Assembly (NCBI GenBank): GCA_024399015.1 | Contig: JAKSIC010000001.1 | Span: 434,001-498,000 of the forward strand | DNA: 64,000 bases | Direction of reading: 5' to 3' | Source of the DNA: Fibrobacter sp. | GTDB lineage: Bacteria; Fibrobacterota; Fibrobacteria; Fibrobacterales; Fibrobacteraceae | In this document: piece after piece, positions 9,296-18,587 of the stretch | Layout: each line of letters opens with the position of its first letter | Numbering within the stretch: the first letter of the stretch is position 1 | Translations under genes and position numbers: made by a program | Notes under the pieces: model-generated | Seen by the model: the letters and a program-made list of their open reading frames with translations, nothing else | Database searches by the model: none | What the model was told of the DNA's origin: nothing

Positions 9296-10734
9296 TGTTT
9301 TTCCTCCACAGGGGACTCGTTCTTGTATTCGCGACGACGTCCTCTTCTAATGACCGGAACTTCGTCCTTCTTAATATCGCTTTTTTCTTTCGGTTGTGTC
9401 AAAGAATCTTTTTGTGCCGCAGCCTTATTGCGGTTTTCCTTTTCCATATCCACATATCGGCCACTTGCAGCGGAGCTTCTGCCCAGCAAACGGAGGGATT
9501 TCACCGCATTTTTCTGGGCATCGAAAGTAATATGGATGGTATCACCGGTGGCTTCGTTCTTTCCAGAAACGGAACGATCGTTCTTGACATAAAAATAAGT
9601 GCTCTGAGCCTTACCCGATACAACGGCGTGATCCATCTTGCCTCTCTTGAAGAACATGTCAAGACGGTCCCCATCCATCAAGTTGCGGTAATCCTTCAGG
9701 TCAGTTTCGTAGAAAGTTCCGTGAGCATTCAAGTTCACATACAGATGCTCGATCTTGTTGTTTTCAAACTGGGCAAACAGTGTATCACCAGTAGCTTCCG
9801 TGACGCGGCCCGGGGTACGTCCCTTGGCCTCTTCCTGCTGAACACCATGAGCATTGCGAATCACCAATGCGGACTTCAAGGAATTTCCTGTAGAATCCAA
9901 AACCAAGAAAATGGAATCACCTGTCAGATGGTAATTCTTCAAGTCGCAGGTGGGATGCCCCTTCATGGAAACCCAGTTGTTCTTTCGATCAAAGTAACCC
10001 GTATCGCAAGTGACCACCATGTCCTTCTGAGTCATCTTCACATGGTCAAAAGCTTCGGCAAAATCATCTTTCTTATTGTAGTTCATCTTGTCGGCAAAAA
10101 TGGTCACATCCTTCTGCGTCAAGGTCACATGGTCGTAGGCCTCGGCAAGATCAGTTTCCCTGTTGTACTTCATGTGGTCCGCAGAAATTGTGACATCCTG
10201 CTGCATGATCACCACCTTGTCGTGAGCCTGGGCAATACCATCCTTCTTATTATAGATGATGTGTTCAGCCACCACAGAAAGGGTGTCCTCGGTTCCGTCC
10301 TTCTTCTTTTCAAACTGCCACAGGTGCGGTTCCTTGGGCATGTCCAGAATTTCATCTTCGCGGTTGTAGACAAGATGTTCGCCTTTCAGCAAATAGGTGT
10401 GGGCGGAGTCGCCAGCATTTACCTTACCTGTAGCAATAGCGATGTTTTCCTTTTTCTGGTAAATACCCTTGTCGGCGTTCACGTAACCGTTGGGATGCGT
10501 AAACTTGAAACCGCCATCGCATTGAACCACTTCGTTGTCCTTGTTCCACACGGCGCGCTGGGTGCGGAACTGAACGCTATCGTGAACAAAGTGTACGCGA
10601 CCATGCAGAATCAAGGTACCGCGTTTGCGGGCAACGGCGAGGCTGTCCGCATGTTTCATGATCAGCGGAGACGTCTGGGAAAATGCGATTGCCGGAAGCA
10701 ACAGCACCAGCAGGAAAATCAGGGAACGACGCAT
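9292..10734 (-). CDS. OstA/LptA-like periplasmic protein
   Basis: 480 residues with a signal peptide (about 1-20, cut near AIAFS-QT). Then come repeated beta-jellyroll type segments in which short strands with [26 protein letters not shown] and NKKDDFAEA recur, typical of the OstA/LptA/LptD-N fold. It is more than twice the length of E. coli LptA, like the OstA-like proteins of Bacteroidetes and Fibrobacteres. It probably forms part of the LPS bridge. Its start overlaps the lptC-like stop by 1 bp. Confidence 0.85.
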   Translation of the reverse strand: MRRSLIFLLVLLLPAIAFSQTSPLIMKHADSLAVARKRGTLILHGRVHFVHDSVQFRTQRAVWNKDNEVVQCDGGFKFTHPNGYVNADKGIYQKKENIAIATGKVNAGDSAHTYLLKGEHLVYNREDEILDMPKEPHLWQFEKKKDGTEDTLSVVAEHIIYNKKDGIAQAHDKVVIMQQDVTISADHMKYNRETDLAEAYDHVTLTQKDVTIFADKMNYNKKDDFAEAFDHVKMTQKDMVVTCDTGYFDRKNNWVSMKGHPTCDLKNYHLTGDSIFLVLDSTGNSLKSALVIRNAHGVQQEEAKGRTPGRVTEATGDTLFAQFENNKIEHLYVNLNAHGTFYETDLKDYRNLMDGDRLDMFFKRGKMDHAVVSGKAQSTYFYVKNDRSVSGKNEATGDTIHITFDAQKNAVKSLRLLGRSSAASGRYVDMEKENRNKAAAQKDSLTQPKEKSDIKKDEVPVIRRGRRREYKNESPVEEKH

Positions 10735-11483
10735 TAGCGGTTCCCCCTTGCAGGTCCATGCGGACGCGGAGCCGGTTTTGCAGGAGCAGTCTGGCCCGGT
10801 GCAGGTTTCATCGGAACACCAGGAGAACCCTTGATGGGAGCATTGGTGCGAGCATGAGGATGAGCGGCATCGTTTGCATTGTCCCTGCTTTCGATGGCGT
10901 CTGCTTCCTTCTTGTCTTCATCCTTCAGGCGCTTTGCTGCGTCCTGGAAAATACCGGTGACGTTGGCAAGAATACGCCAGTTGTCCATGTGGGCGTCGCT
11001 GACAAATCCCTTGCCTTGCAGCACGTCGCCATCTTCGCTGACCACACGCACGTAGCTTTCGGTACGGACAAGGTTGTCCTTCTTGTTCCAGAGCAAGGAG
11101 TCGGAGCGGACCGAGGCTCCCTTTGGCGTCAAAGCATACACATGACCGTAGGCGTAAACATAGGAGAAGCTCATATCCAGACGACCGGAGTCGGCACGCA
11201 AAAATGCTGTTCGCTCTCCCACGGAATCATAAATATCCACCAGCACAGGGCGCACAAAAACAAGGTCCTTGTTTCCCCAACGTTCCAGGTAAGCCGTCTT
11301 CAATTTCCAGGCAAGCACACCCTTGTCGTAACTATCCATGAGGGTGGTATCGGTGAAAAGCATGTCCGGGCGTTCCACCTGGATCCAGGGCTTTTCTTCC
11401 TCGATTTCTTCGCAGCCCGAAAACACCAGTAGCGAGACCGCCACCAGAGCCATCAAATAGGTCTGCAAAGGATTAATTTTCAA
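10734..11483 (-). CDS. lptC: LptC-like LPS export lipoprotein
   Basis: The region after the lipobox (LLVFSGC) matches the LptC pattern of a short periplasmic beta-jellyroll protein; the C-terminal tail is Lys/Asp then Pro/Ala rich. The open frame reaches 11561, but that stretch encodes the hairpin of a terminator, so a start inside is likely. TTG 11483 gives a signal peptide beginning with a Lys; ATG 11453 gives one with no charge. First gene of the operon, followed without gap by the OstA-like gene. The lipobox suggests the protein is lipid-anchored rather than held by a helix as in E. coli. Confidence 0.75.
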   Translation of the reverse strand: MKINPLQTYLMALVAVSLLVFSGCEEIEEEKPWIQVERPDMLFTDTTLMDSYDKGVLAWKLKTAYLERWGNKDLVFVRPVLVDIYDSVGERTAFLRADSGRLDMSFSYVYAYGHVYALTPKGASVRSDSLLWNKKDNLVRTESYVRVVSEDGDVLQGKGFVSDAHMDNWRILANVTGIFQDAAKRLKDEDKKEADAIESRDNANDAAHPHARTNAPIKGSPGVPMKPAPGQTAPAKPAPRPHGPARGNR

Positions 11484-11533
11484 AGGAAGTTCTCGCAAAA
11501 TTCGTGCCACAACTACAATGTACAAATAAAAAA

Positions 11534-11554
11534 GCCCCCTAAAGGGGGCCTTTT
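11534..11554. terminator. intrinsic terminator between the coiled-coil gene and lptC
   Basis: Stem GCCCCCT / AGGGGGC with A- and T-runs on either side. It would end the 11582-11914 transcript and separate it from the lpt operon. Confidence 0.8.
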
Positions 11555-11581
11555 GCAGCAAAAAGCGGCTAAAAAGCGAAA

Positions 11582-11914
11582 TTACGGTTCAAGTTTGCGG
11601 ATCTGGCCGGCCTGCTTGTCACAGACATTCTTGAGGTTGTTGATTTCGGCTTCCTTCTTGGCAACTTCACCCTTAAGCTCTTCGCACTGGGAGGCGTAGG
11701 TCTGTTCGGACTCGATGCGGGCATTGAGTTCCTTGCGGAGACTGTCCACGGAACTGCGGAGGTTTTCTACGGCTTCTTCAGCTTCCTTGACGGCAGGATT
11801 TGCTTCGCCTTCGGCAGATTCAACGCCACAGGAGCAAACCTTGAACTTCTTAATGGCAACGATAGCGGCTGCAGCACCAAGAGCAACACCAGCGATAAAA
11901 TTAAGACTCTTCAT
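11582..11914 (-). CDS. small membrane-anchored coiled-coil protein
   Basis: 110 residues: one N-terminal hydrophobic segment (about 5-22), a short Cys pair (CSC), then a continuous heptad-like coiled coil from about 40 to the end. It resembles YtxH-type small proteins in layout but no clear family motif is seen. AGGAG precedes the ATG. It stands alone between terminators; function unknown. Confidence 0.7.
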   Translation of the reverse strand: MKSLNFIAGVALGAAAAIVAIKKFKVCSCGVESAEGEANPAVKEAEEAVENLRSSVDSLRKELNARIESEQTYASQCEELKGEVAKKEAEINNLKNVCDKQAGQIRKLEP

Positions 11915-12028
11915 TTGAAATCTCCTTTTTTAATTTCGACCGGTTATAATATCCGTTTTTTGCTGTCGAAAGTCAAGACAAATTATAAAAAACATCGCAA
12001 TGGGGAGATAAAATCGGAAAAAGTTCCT

Positions 12029-12073
12029 TTTTTACGGGAATAAAAGGCAAAATCAGGGCGTTTTTCCCGTAAA
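12029..12073. repeat. 45-bp inverted-repeat unit TTTACGGGAA ... TTTTCCCGTAAA (copy 1)
   Basis: Arms TTTACGGGAA and TTTTCCCGTAAA flank a loop of about 22 bases. Same arms and spacing recur at 12218-12262, 62409-62453 and 62609-62654. Confidence 0.75.
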
Positions 12074-12217
12074 ACACCAGGTTGTCCCTAAAAATCCGCC
12101 CTATTTCAGCACAAAAATTGACAGAATCGGTGAATCCTTGGGGGATTCATATAAAAATCAGTGCATTTCCAAGCAAAAAGCGCCATTTTCAAGAAAATCC
12201 CATTACTTTGTTCATGA

Positions 12218-12262
12218 AATTACGGGAAAACCGGCCTTTTCGGCACCATTTTTCCCGTAAAT
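12218..12262. repeat. 45-bp inverted-repeat unit (copy 2)
   Basis: Arms ATTACGGGAAAA and TTTTTCCCGTAAAT with a different loop sequence (GGCCTTTTCGGC-type core). The arms are conserved, the loop is not. Confidence 0.75.
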
Positions 12263-12338
12263 CAAGCCATTTTTACAAAATTATCCCTCAAAAAGAGAAA
12301 AAGGGGGGCTCCGCCCCATGCAACTTATAAAGAAAAAA

Positions 12339-12365
12339 CCCCGAGCATCGCTGCTCGGGGCTTTT
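12339..12365 (-). terminator. terminator of the tRNA-Ser transcript
   Basis: Perfect 9-bp stem CCCCGAGCA / TGCTCGGGG with TCGC loop; on the minus strand it is followed by six T. It lies directly after the tRNA 3' end. Confidence 0.88.
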
Positions 12366-12368
12366 CAG

Positions 12369-12457
12369 CGGGAAGAGCGAGATTCGAACTCGCGATAGGA
12401 TTTAGTCCTATACGTCCTTAGCAGGGACGCGCCTTCGGCCAGCTCGGCCATCTTCCC
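12369..12457 (-). tRNA. tRNA-Ser (anticodon GCT)
   Basis: 89 nt with a 7-bp acceptor stem (GGGAAGA / TCTTCCC), a D-arm with GG, anticodon loop CTGCTAAGG reading AGC/AGT, a long class II variable arm, a T-arm with TTCGAAT, and discriminator G. CCA is not encoded. tRNA-Ser genes are frequent integration targets, but no integrase or attachment repeat is seen here. Confidence 0.95.
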
Positions 12458-12597
12458 ATCTTGGGGACACAGATTTTAGAAAAAAAGCAGTGGTTTTTCA
12501 AGGGGAGCGTCCCATAATTCATTAAAAACACCCCAAAACCCCCATTTTTTTTACATGCCAAATCCCTAAAAATCAAAAATTCTACATTTAAAATGGT

Positions 12598-15500
12598 ATG
12601 AAGCGTCTACTTTCCAAACTTTTCAAGATTGTGGCAGCATTCGCCCTCGTCGGCATTATTTGCTGCATCCCGGTGTACATTCTGGTGTTCAAGGTTCTTC
12701 CCGAAAAGGATCCCGACAACCAGTTCAATCGCAAGACCATTCTCCAGGTTCTCTCTGGCGAAACACGCGTCTACTATAATGATGGCGAAGAACTGCTCGG
12801 CGCATTCTTCGATGCGAACCACCGCGTGTACGTGCCCTATGGCGACATCCCCAAGAACATCGTGAACGCCTTGATCGCCGCCGAAGACGCCGGCTACTGG
12901 CACCACAACGGTTTCAGCGTGTATGGTTTCACCCGCGCCATGGTTTCCAACATCAAGGCGGGCCACATGCGTCAGGGCGGTTCCACTCTGACCCAGCAGA
13001 CCGTGAAGAACATCTTCGGACGCGAAGAACGCTCCATCAAGGAAAAGGGCAAGGAACTCATCAACTCCCTGCGCATGGAAAAGCACTTCAGCAAGGAAGA
13101 CATTCTTGAATTCTATCTGAACCAGTTCCACGTTTCCGGTACCGGCAAGGGCGTGGCCATTGCAGCACAGTATTTCTTCAATAAGGAACTGAAGGACCTG
13201 ACCCTCGCCGAATGCGCATTCATCGCAGGCTCCGTGAAAGGACCCTTCAACTACGACCCGTTCATTCAGCGCAGCACCGAACGTCGCGAACGCGCCATCG
13301 CCCGCGGCCAGGAACGTTTGAGATACGTACTTGGTCGAATGGTGGAAGAAGAATATATCTCCAAGGACGAAATGGATGAAGCACTTTCCGAACCGTTGGC
13401 ATTCAACCACGGAAACTTCCGCTTCACCATGAGCACCATCCTGGAACGCATCGAAGAAAAGTTGGACAACGACTACTTCACTGCTGAATTCGAAAAGGAA
13501 GGCATCGAAGACTGGCGCAAGGCTCAGCTCTCCATTACTACCACCCTGGATGCAAAATCCCAGAACGCAGCAAAGCGCGCTTTGCAGACAAACATCAGTA
13601 ATCTGCAGATGCAGCTGGGCGGTTTCGTTTTGCCCAAGTCCCAGTTTGCAAGCAAGGCACAGAGCGCTCGCAAGGGCGACTACCTCTACGGCGCCGTGGA
13701 CAGCGTCTATCTGGATACCTTGGGACGCCTCAAGGCACTCACCCTCAGCTTCGGACAGTTGAAGGGCATGGTCTCCGAGGAAGCCGTGAAGGACTTCGCC
13801 AAGAAAGCAAGTTCCGATCCCAAGAAGCCTATCGATGTAAGCAAGCTTTTGGGTAGCCAGCTGAAGAAAGGCGCCATCCTTTTGGTGAGCGTCTCCAGCG
13901 AGGAACTGGTGAACGGTTTCGCTCCCTGCCAGATTGAAACGGAACCTGTTTTGCAGGGCGGCTTGTTCGCCATCCAGAACGGCAACGTCCTTGCAACCCA
14001 GGGCGGTTTCCACAACACCGGTTTTGACCGTAGCTTCAAGGCATTGCGTCAGCTGGGTTCCAGCTGGAAGCCGCTGCTTTACGCCCTGGCACTTCAGCAT
14101 CATTGGAACTACCTTGACCCGCTGGAGAACAACTTCAACGTATTCCAGTTCGTGAACCAGTTCTACTTCCCTCGCCCGGACCACAAGAACAAGGGTGACG
14201 TGGTGAGCATCGCCTGGGCAACCACCCGTTCCGAAAACATTGCAAGTATCTGGCTCCTTGAACATTTGCTGGACAAGCTGAACAGCGACGAGTTCGCCGA
14301 AGTGGCCGCACAGAACGGCTACGCACGCCAGGCCGACGAAGAATACAAGGCCTACTTCGCAAGACTCCGCGACAAGTTCGGCCTGACCTTGAAGGATGAA
14401 ACCAAGAAGGAAATCGAATTCACCAAGGCCAAGGAAGCTTTGGTTGAAATCTTGAAGAACGAAGGCCGCGAAGGCGCCGCCCGCGCCTTGCTGAACATGC
14501 GCTACGGCACCTACAACGACGTCGCTGTAAAGCAGGCCAAGAAGGATGCGCAGACAATCCAGTTCATCAAGCACAACTACAAGAACTACTCTGACATTTT
14601 GCGCCTTCGCGAAGCTAGCGAACTTGATCCGGACTTGGCCGCAACATTGCCGCCCACCGAAAGCTTCAAGCTTTTCGAAGACTTCACCTTGGCAGACCTG
14701 AAGCGTTTGAGCCACATGATCGAACCGGTGGACGCCTCTACCGACTACCTGGACGCAGACCACATCCGCTACTGGCCCGACTTCAAGCGTTCCCTCTCCA
14801 TGGCGGAATACGCACGCTTCGCCAAGGAAATCGGTATCCACCAGAAGTTGCAGAAAGTGTTCAGTATGCCTCTCGGCGTAAACGAAATTACCTTGGCTGA
14901 AATCTCCACCGCCTACCAAACACTGCTTACCGGAAAGGTGTTCAAGTGCAAGGATGGCGACTGGACCGATCCCTGCTTCATCAAGGAAATCAGAAACCGC
15001 GACGGCAAGGTGATCTTCAAGAACAAGGTCGAAGAAAAGGTTGTATTGGACGACACCGTTACCACCCAGATGGCCGTGATGCTCCACTCCGTATTCACCA
15101 ACGGTACCGCTCGCAGCCAGTTCAGCAACATGACCGTTTCCTCCCCGGATAAGGGAACCAAGCTCCGCTACCCCACCTTGGGTAAGACCGGTACCACCAA
15201 CGATTACCGCAACGTGGCATTCCTCGGTGCATTGCCGACTTACGTAAGTGAAAAGAACGGACTTGCATTGGATTCCGTGGTGGCCATCGGTAGCTACGTG
15301 GGCTTCGATGACAACAAGCCTTTGAAATCCGGACGCACCCGTATCGCAGGCGCCAGCGGTGGCCTTCCCCAGTGGGCTGCCTTTGCCAAGGAAGAAATTG
15401 AAATCCTCGGCACTCCCAACAAGCTGGACTTCCTGGACATTTCCATGATTGCGGCCGGCGAAGTTCCCCTGAATTTCCGTAACGAACGTGGCCAGCTTAT

Positions 15501-16008
15501 CGTTGACCCCATGACGGGTCTTGCACTCGCCGGCGCAGACGCTTCTCAAGGACGCCCGCTGCCCTGGCTGGATGTGCCCGGCTTTACTCCGCCCCAAGTT
15601 CAGGAACGCGCTGCAGAATCTGCTGCAGAAAGCGGTATCATGATCAGCTTGCCCATGCCTAGCAGCGAACCTGTTGCACAGCCTGCAACCGCCGAAGGTA
15701 CTGCACAGGCCGCAACTTCTGAAGCCGCACCGACTACAACCGCAGAAGCACAGGCACAGCCCGCTGACGCATCTCAGCCTGCAACTCCGGCTGTCGCACA
15801 ACCTGCAACTCCTGCTGTCGCTCAGCCTGCTGCTCAACCAGCCGCAGCACCCTCTGCAGAAACCGCAGCACCGGCAACAACTCCTGCCGCAACTGCAGCA
15901 CCTGCAAGCAACACTCCGAAGGCAATGCCTAAGGACGACGACTGGGATCTGCCTTCTGAATTCAACAGCCAGAACGCATTTGTTCCTATCGAAGCCGATA
16001 TGGAATAA
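12598..16008 (+). CDS. class A penicillin-binding protein (glycosyltransferase and transpeptidase)
   Basis: 1136 residues: one N-terminal membrane anchor, a GT51 glycosyltransferase domain (about 60-250, catalytic Glu in AAEDAGYW, QGGSTLTQQ motif) and a transpeptidase domain with SSWK (near 487), SEN (near 544) and KTGTT (near 862). About 130 residues of low-complexity Ala/Pro/Thr/Gln tail and an acidic end follow. It polymerises and crosslinks peptidoglycan. Unusually long: the transpeptidase carries inserts and the tail resembles that of the next gene's protein. The start lacks a strong ribosome site. The following lipoprotein starts 41 bp downstream. Confidence 0.93.
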   Translation: MKRLLSKLFKIVAAFALVGIICCIPVYILVFKVLPEKDPDNQFNRKTILQVLSGETRVYYNDGEELLGAFFDANHRVYVPYGDIPKNIVNALIAAEDAGYWHHNGFSVYGFTRAMVSNIKAGHMRQGGSTLTQQTVKNIFGREERSIKEKGKELINSLRMEKHFSKEDILEFYLNQFHVSGTGKGVAIAAQYFFNKELKDLTLAECAFIAGSVKGPFNYDPFIQRSTERRERAIARGQERLRYVLGRMVEEEYISKDEMDEALSEPLAFNHGNFRFTMSTILERIEEKLDNDYFTAEFEKEGIEDWRKAQLSITTTLDAKSQNAAKRALQTNISNLQMQLGGFVLPKSQFASKAQSARKGDYLYGAVDSVYLDTLGRLKALTLSFGQLKGMVSEEAVKDFAKKASSDPKKPIDVSKLLGSQLKKGAILLVSVSSEELVNGFAPCQIETEPVLQGGLFAIQNGNVLATQGGFHNTGFDRSFKALRQLGSSWKPLLYALALQHHWNYLDPLENNFNVFQFVNQFYFPRPDHKNKGDVVSIAWATTRSENIASIWLLEHLLDKLNSDEFAEVAAQNGYARQADEEYKAYFARLRDKFGLTLKDETKKEIEFTKAKEALVEILKNEGREGAARALLNMRYGTYNDVAVKQAKKDAQTIQFIKHNYKNYSDILRLREASELDPDLAATLPPTESFKLFEDFTLADLKRLSHMIEPVDASTDYLDADHIRYWPDFKRSLSMAEYARFAKEIGIHQKLQKVFSMPLGVNEITLAEISTAYQTLLTGKVFKCKDGDWTDPCFIKEIRNRDGKVIFKNKVEEKVVLDDTVTTQMAVMLHSVFTNGTARSQFSNMTVSSPDKGTKLRYPTLGKTGTTNDYRNVAFLGALPTYVSEKNGLALDSVVAIGSYVGFDDNKPLKSGRTRIAGASGGLPQWAAFAKEEIEILGTPNKLDFLDISMIAAGEVPLNFRNERGQLIVDPMTGLALAGADASQGRPLPWLDVPGFTPPQVQERAAESAAESGIMISLPMPSSEPVAQPATAEGTAQAATSEAAPTTTAEAQAQPADASQPATPAVAQPATPAVAQPAAQPAAAPSAETAAPATTPAATAAPASNTPKAMPKDDDWDLPSEFNSQNAFVPIEADME

Positions 16009-16049
16009 GCTCGACCGACCACGCGCAAGCAAGAAAAGGATTTTAAGAA

Positions 16050-17372
16050 ATGAACAAGAAGTTTGTTAAGATTTTGACTGCCGCTTCCGCAGCAACTATG
16101 TTGGGCGCTTGCGCCGTGCAGCAGCCCTGTCCGGTTGTAGAAACCGCACCTGCCGTCCCCGCAACAACTGAAGCCCAGGCACAAGCAACAGCGCCCGCAA
16201 CAAACGCTAGCAACACTGCAAGTGGTCCGGTAGCACAGACCGAAGCCATCGTGGCACAAGCTACCGTTGCACAGTCATCTTCTTCTCAAGCATCTGTTCA
16301 GAGCAGTTCTTCTGAAATCATTGCAAGCTCTTCCGACAATGCAAGCGCAAAAACAACTATTTCGGCAGCAAGTTCCTCCAGCGCAGCACAGCCGGCAGTT
16401 CAGCAAACCGTTCCACAACAGAAAAGCCAGCAGCCTGAGGAACAGCCCAGCCTGATCGCAGACCCTGTAGATCCCTACACAGCCATTCCAAGTATCGTAG
16501 ACGAGGTGTTTGATTTCGCAAATACCTTGTTCCAAGCCAACGCCGTAGATGAAGCCGTAGCCTACTTGCAGAAGTTCCGCATCATGAAGCCTTTGTGGAA
16601 CGAATGGCAGATTCGCGCCGACTCCCTGCTGAATGTTTTCGGCATGACCAACGCCGAACGCGCCAAGCAGTACGAGCCCATGGTCCTTGAAATCAGGAAC
16701 ATGAACCGCGTGAACGCAGCCTACAGCCTTGTGGCCGCCGCTGCCGATAGCCTCATCGCTCTGGCCCCGGGCGATTCCCTCACCAATTTTGCTAATGAAC
16801 AAAAGCAAATCGCCTTCAAGAATACTCTTGCAAAGGGACTCAAGGAAAAGACACAGATTCTTGAACTGGCCGAGGCAAAGGCCCGCTTTGAAGAAGCCTT
16901 GAAGCAGGCAACCGAATTCCAGATGCGCTACCGCGACTTCGAAAACGAACTTCAGATCGAAAAGATGATTGCCTACATCCAGAGACTTCAGAATTCCATC
17001 AATTCCGAAGACCAGAAGTACTGGGAAAAGAACGACCCGGAAAAGGCTCTCGCCGAAGTAGACGGTCTCATTGAAAAGAAGTCCTACGAAAAAGCCAAGG
17101 TTCTTGTAGAACGTTTGAAGGCAAGCAAACTCCGTCAGCAGGCTGCAGAAAAGTACCAGAAGTTGGCCGACGCAGTTTGCACCGACAAGCGCAAGACCGC
17201 ATCTCAGCTGTACTCTCAGGCCACCAAGCAGAAGAAACCCGAAAAGAAGAAGGAACTTCTGTTGAAGGCTATTGGCGCCCTGAACAACTGCAGCGACGAA
17301 TATCCGGAATACGAAAAGATCAAGACCGTTACCGACAACATCATCTTCTTGAAGAAGGAACTGGATCGCTAA
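16050..17372 (+). CDS. lipoprotein with Ser/Ala-rich linker and helical domain
   Basis: 440 residues. The signal peptide ends in lipobox LGAC (Cys near 21). About 120 residues of Ala/Gln/Thr/Ser low-complexity linker are followed by an alpha-helical, repeat-like region (about 145-440) that resembles TPR-type scaffolds without a clear motif. AAAAGGA precedes the ATG. It probably shares a transcript with the PBP gene, so a role as a PBP partner at the outer membrane is a reasonable guess only. Confidence 0.8.
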   Translation: MNKKFVKILTAASAATMLGACAVQQPCPVVETAPAVPATTEAQAQATAPATNASNTASGPVAQTEAIVAQATVAQSSSSQASVQSSSSEIIASSSDNASAKTTISAASSSSAAQPAVQQTVPQQKSQQPEEQPSLIADPVDPYTAIPSIVDEVFDFANTLFQANAVDEAVAYLQKFRIMKPLWNEWQIRADSLLNVFGMTNAERAKQYEPMVLEIRNMNRVNAAYSLVAAAADSLIALAPGDSLTNFANEQKQIAFKNTLAKGLKEKTQILELAEAKARFEEALKQATEFQMRYRDFENELQIEKMIAYIQRLQNSINSEDQKYWEKNDPEKALAEVDGLIEKKSYEKAKVLVERLKASKLRQQAAEKYQKLADAVCTDKRKTASQLYSQATKQKKPEKKKELLLKAIGALNNCSDEYPEYEKIKTVTDNIIFLKKELDR

Positions 17373-17428
17373 TGCCGCGACGCAACCTCACAATGCGACG
17401 CGACCTTTCACTCGCGGAGGTTCTCTAG

Positions 17429-18214
17429 ATGGACGCCGCCACACTTGGAAGCTGGTGGGAGTACGGCCAGTACCCTGCATTCTTTCTGCTAGGCGCCATC
17501 GTCAGCCTCATCAACAGCATCGCTGGAGGCGGCAGCACCTTGAGCCTTCCCATCATGATCTTTTTGGGGATGCCGCCGACAGTGGCTAACGGCACCAACC
17601 GAATCGGCCTGATTATCGGAAACCTCAGTAGCGTCCATAACCTGGCGAAGCACGGCTACCTGAACGTCAAACTCTTCAAGCAACTGTTCTGGCCTTCGAT
17701 TGTGGGCACATTCATCGGTCTTGGATTCCTGATGAATACCAACGACAAAGTCTTCCAGGCAATCATCGCAGTCGCCATCTGCCTCGTGGTCATTATGGGG
17801 CGCTTGCGCAAAGACATTCTTGGAAAGCCGCCTGCCAACCCGCCTGAAAAATTGACTCTGGGCGGCGCCATCGGATTCGCGCTGGTTTCTGTCTACGGAT
17901 GCATTGTTCAGGTTGGCGTGGGCTTTGTGCAGATCTTCAGCCTTACGCGTTACACAGGCCTAGACCCCATTCACGTAAACGCCCTCAAGAACTGCCTCAC
18001 CACCGTGTTCCTGGTGATCAGCACCATCGCTCTCGGAATTGCGGGAAAGATTATCTGGCCCATCGCTATCGTGATGTCCGCCGGCGCTTGGTGCGGCGGC
18101 TACTTCGGCAGCGCCCTCCAGCGAAAGAAGGGCAACAAGTTCATCGAGAACTTTATCAGCGTGTGCAGTATCGCTATGGCGATCTACCTGATTGTGGACC
18201 TGATTGCCCACTAG
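17429..18214 (+). CDS. TSUP (TauE/SafE) family permease
   Basis: 261 residues with about eight hydrophobic helices and the family's N-terminal motif GGGSTLSLP near residue 30 and NGTNRIG. TSUP proteins move sulfite, sulfonates or other organic anions; the substrate here is unknown. It follows the lipoprotein after 56 bp. Its 3' end overlaps the convergent GIY-YIG gene by 41 bp. Confidence 0.9.
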   Translation: MDAATLGSWWEYGQYPAFFLLGAIVSLINSIAGGGSTLSLPIMIFLGMPPTVANGTNRIGLIIGNLSSVHNLAKHGYLNVKLFKQLFWPSIVGTFIGLGFLMNTNDKVFQAIIAVAICLVVIMGRLRKDILGKPPANPPEKLTLGGAIGFALVSVYGCIVQVGVGFVQIFSLTRYTGLDPIHVNALKNCLTTVFLVISTIALGIAGKIIWPIAIVMSAGAWCGGYFGSALQRKKGNKFIENFISVCSIAMAIYLIVDLIAH

Positions 18215-18527
18215 CCTTTTTCTTGCGAGGCTTTTTCAAGGTTTCGTCCAAACCGGCAAGCAATTTTTCCAGAAGTTCAGCCGCGGCACCCCCGGCAAGC
18301 AGTTCCTTTTGCGGGCGGCTCAATTTCTTTATACGAGCCTCCAGGCGCAAGGCCTGTCCCTTAGTCTCCAGCTCAAAAAAGCGGAGCACACATTCCGGCG
18401 GAAAAGCCTTGGTAAACCGCGCCCCCTTGCCCGACACGTGCTGCTTAAAACGGGCCTCCACATCCACGGCGTAACCCGTGTAGATGCGGTTCCCGGCACA
18501 ACGTAACATGTAGACAAAATGAGGCAC
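18174..18527 (-). CDS. GIY-YIG endonuclease domain protein (UPF0213-like)
   Basis: The core has VYMLRC and IYTGYAVDVEARFKQH, the GIY-YIG motif in its VYM/YTGY form, with a basic C-terminal tail. GTG 18527 gives MPHFVYML, the usual start; the frame is open to 18557 but that part overlaps a terminator. Family members are small single-domain proteins of uncertain role, possibly in DNA repair. The 3' end runs antisense over the TSUP gene end. Confidence 0.82.
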   Translation of the reverse strand: MPHFVYMLRCAGNRIYTGYAVDVEARFKQHVSGKGARFTKAFPPECVLRFFELETKGQALRLEARIKKLSRPQKELLAGGAAAELLEKLLAGLDETLKKPRKKKASGQSGPQSGRSP

Positions 18528-18555
18528 GAGGTTCGAGGCTCCAGGCGCGAGGTAC

Positions 18556-18587
18556 AAAAAAAGCGGGCCGAGGCCCGCAATTCTTTT
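18556..18587. terminator. intrinsic terminator downstream of nhaA
   Basis: Perfect stem GCGGGCC / GGCCCGC with A-run on one side and T-run on the other, directly after the nhaA stop on the minus strand. Confidence 0.85.

Larger units (their letters stand above)
11930..12338. other. gene-free stretch with two TTACGGGAA inverted-repeat units
   Basis: No gene is supported; frames here are short and lack ribosome sites. The stretch is AT-rich and holds two ~45-bp units (listed separately) plus a short GGGGGC / GCCCC hairpin next to the tRNA terminator. Confidence 0.6.

Noticed and set aside
9295-10737. Long frame antisense to the OstA-like gene
   Set aside because: Same reason: signal peptide, operon overlaps and family pattern are all on the minus strand.
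12369-12457. Genomic island integrated at tRNA-Ser
   Set aside because: No integrase, no direct repeat of the tRNA end, and the genes on both sides are core genes; the accessory region starts 9 kb away.
12607-16032. Very long open frame antisense to the PBP gene
   Set aside because: It is the mirror of a strongly coding gene (GT51 and transpeptidase motifs in order on the plus strand) and shows no domain of its own.
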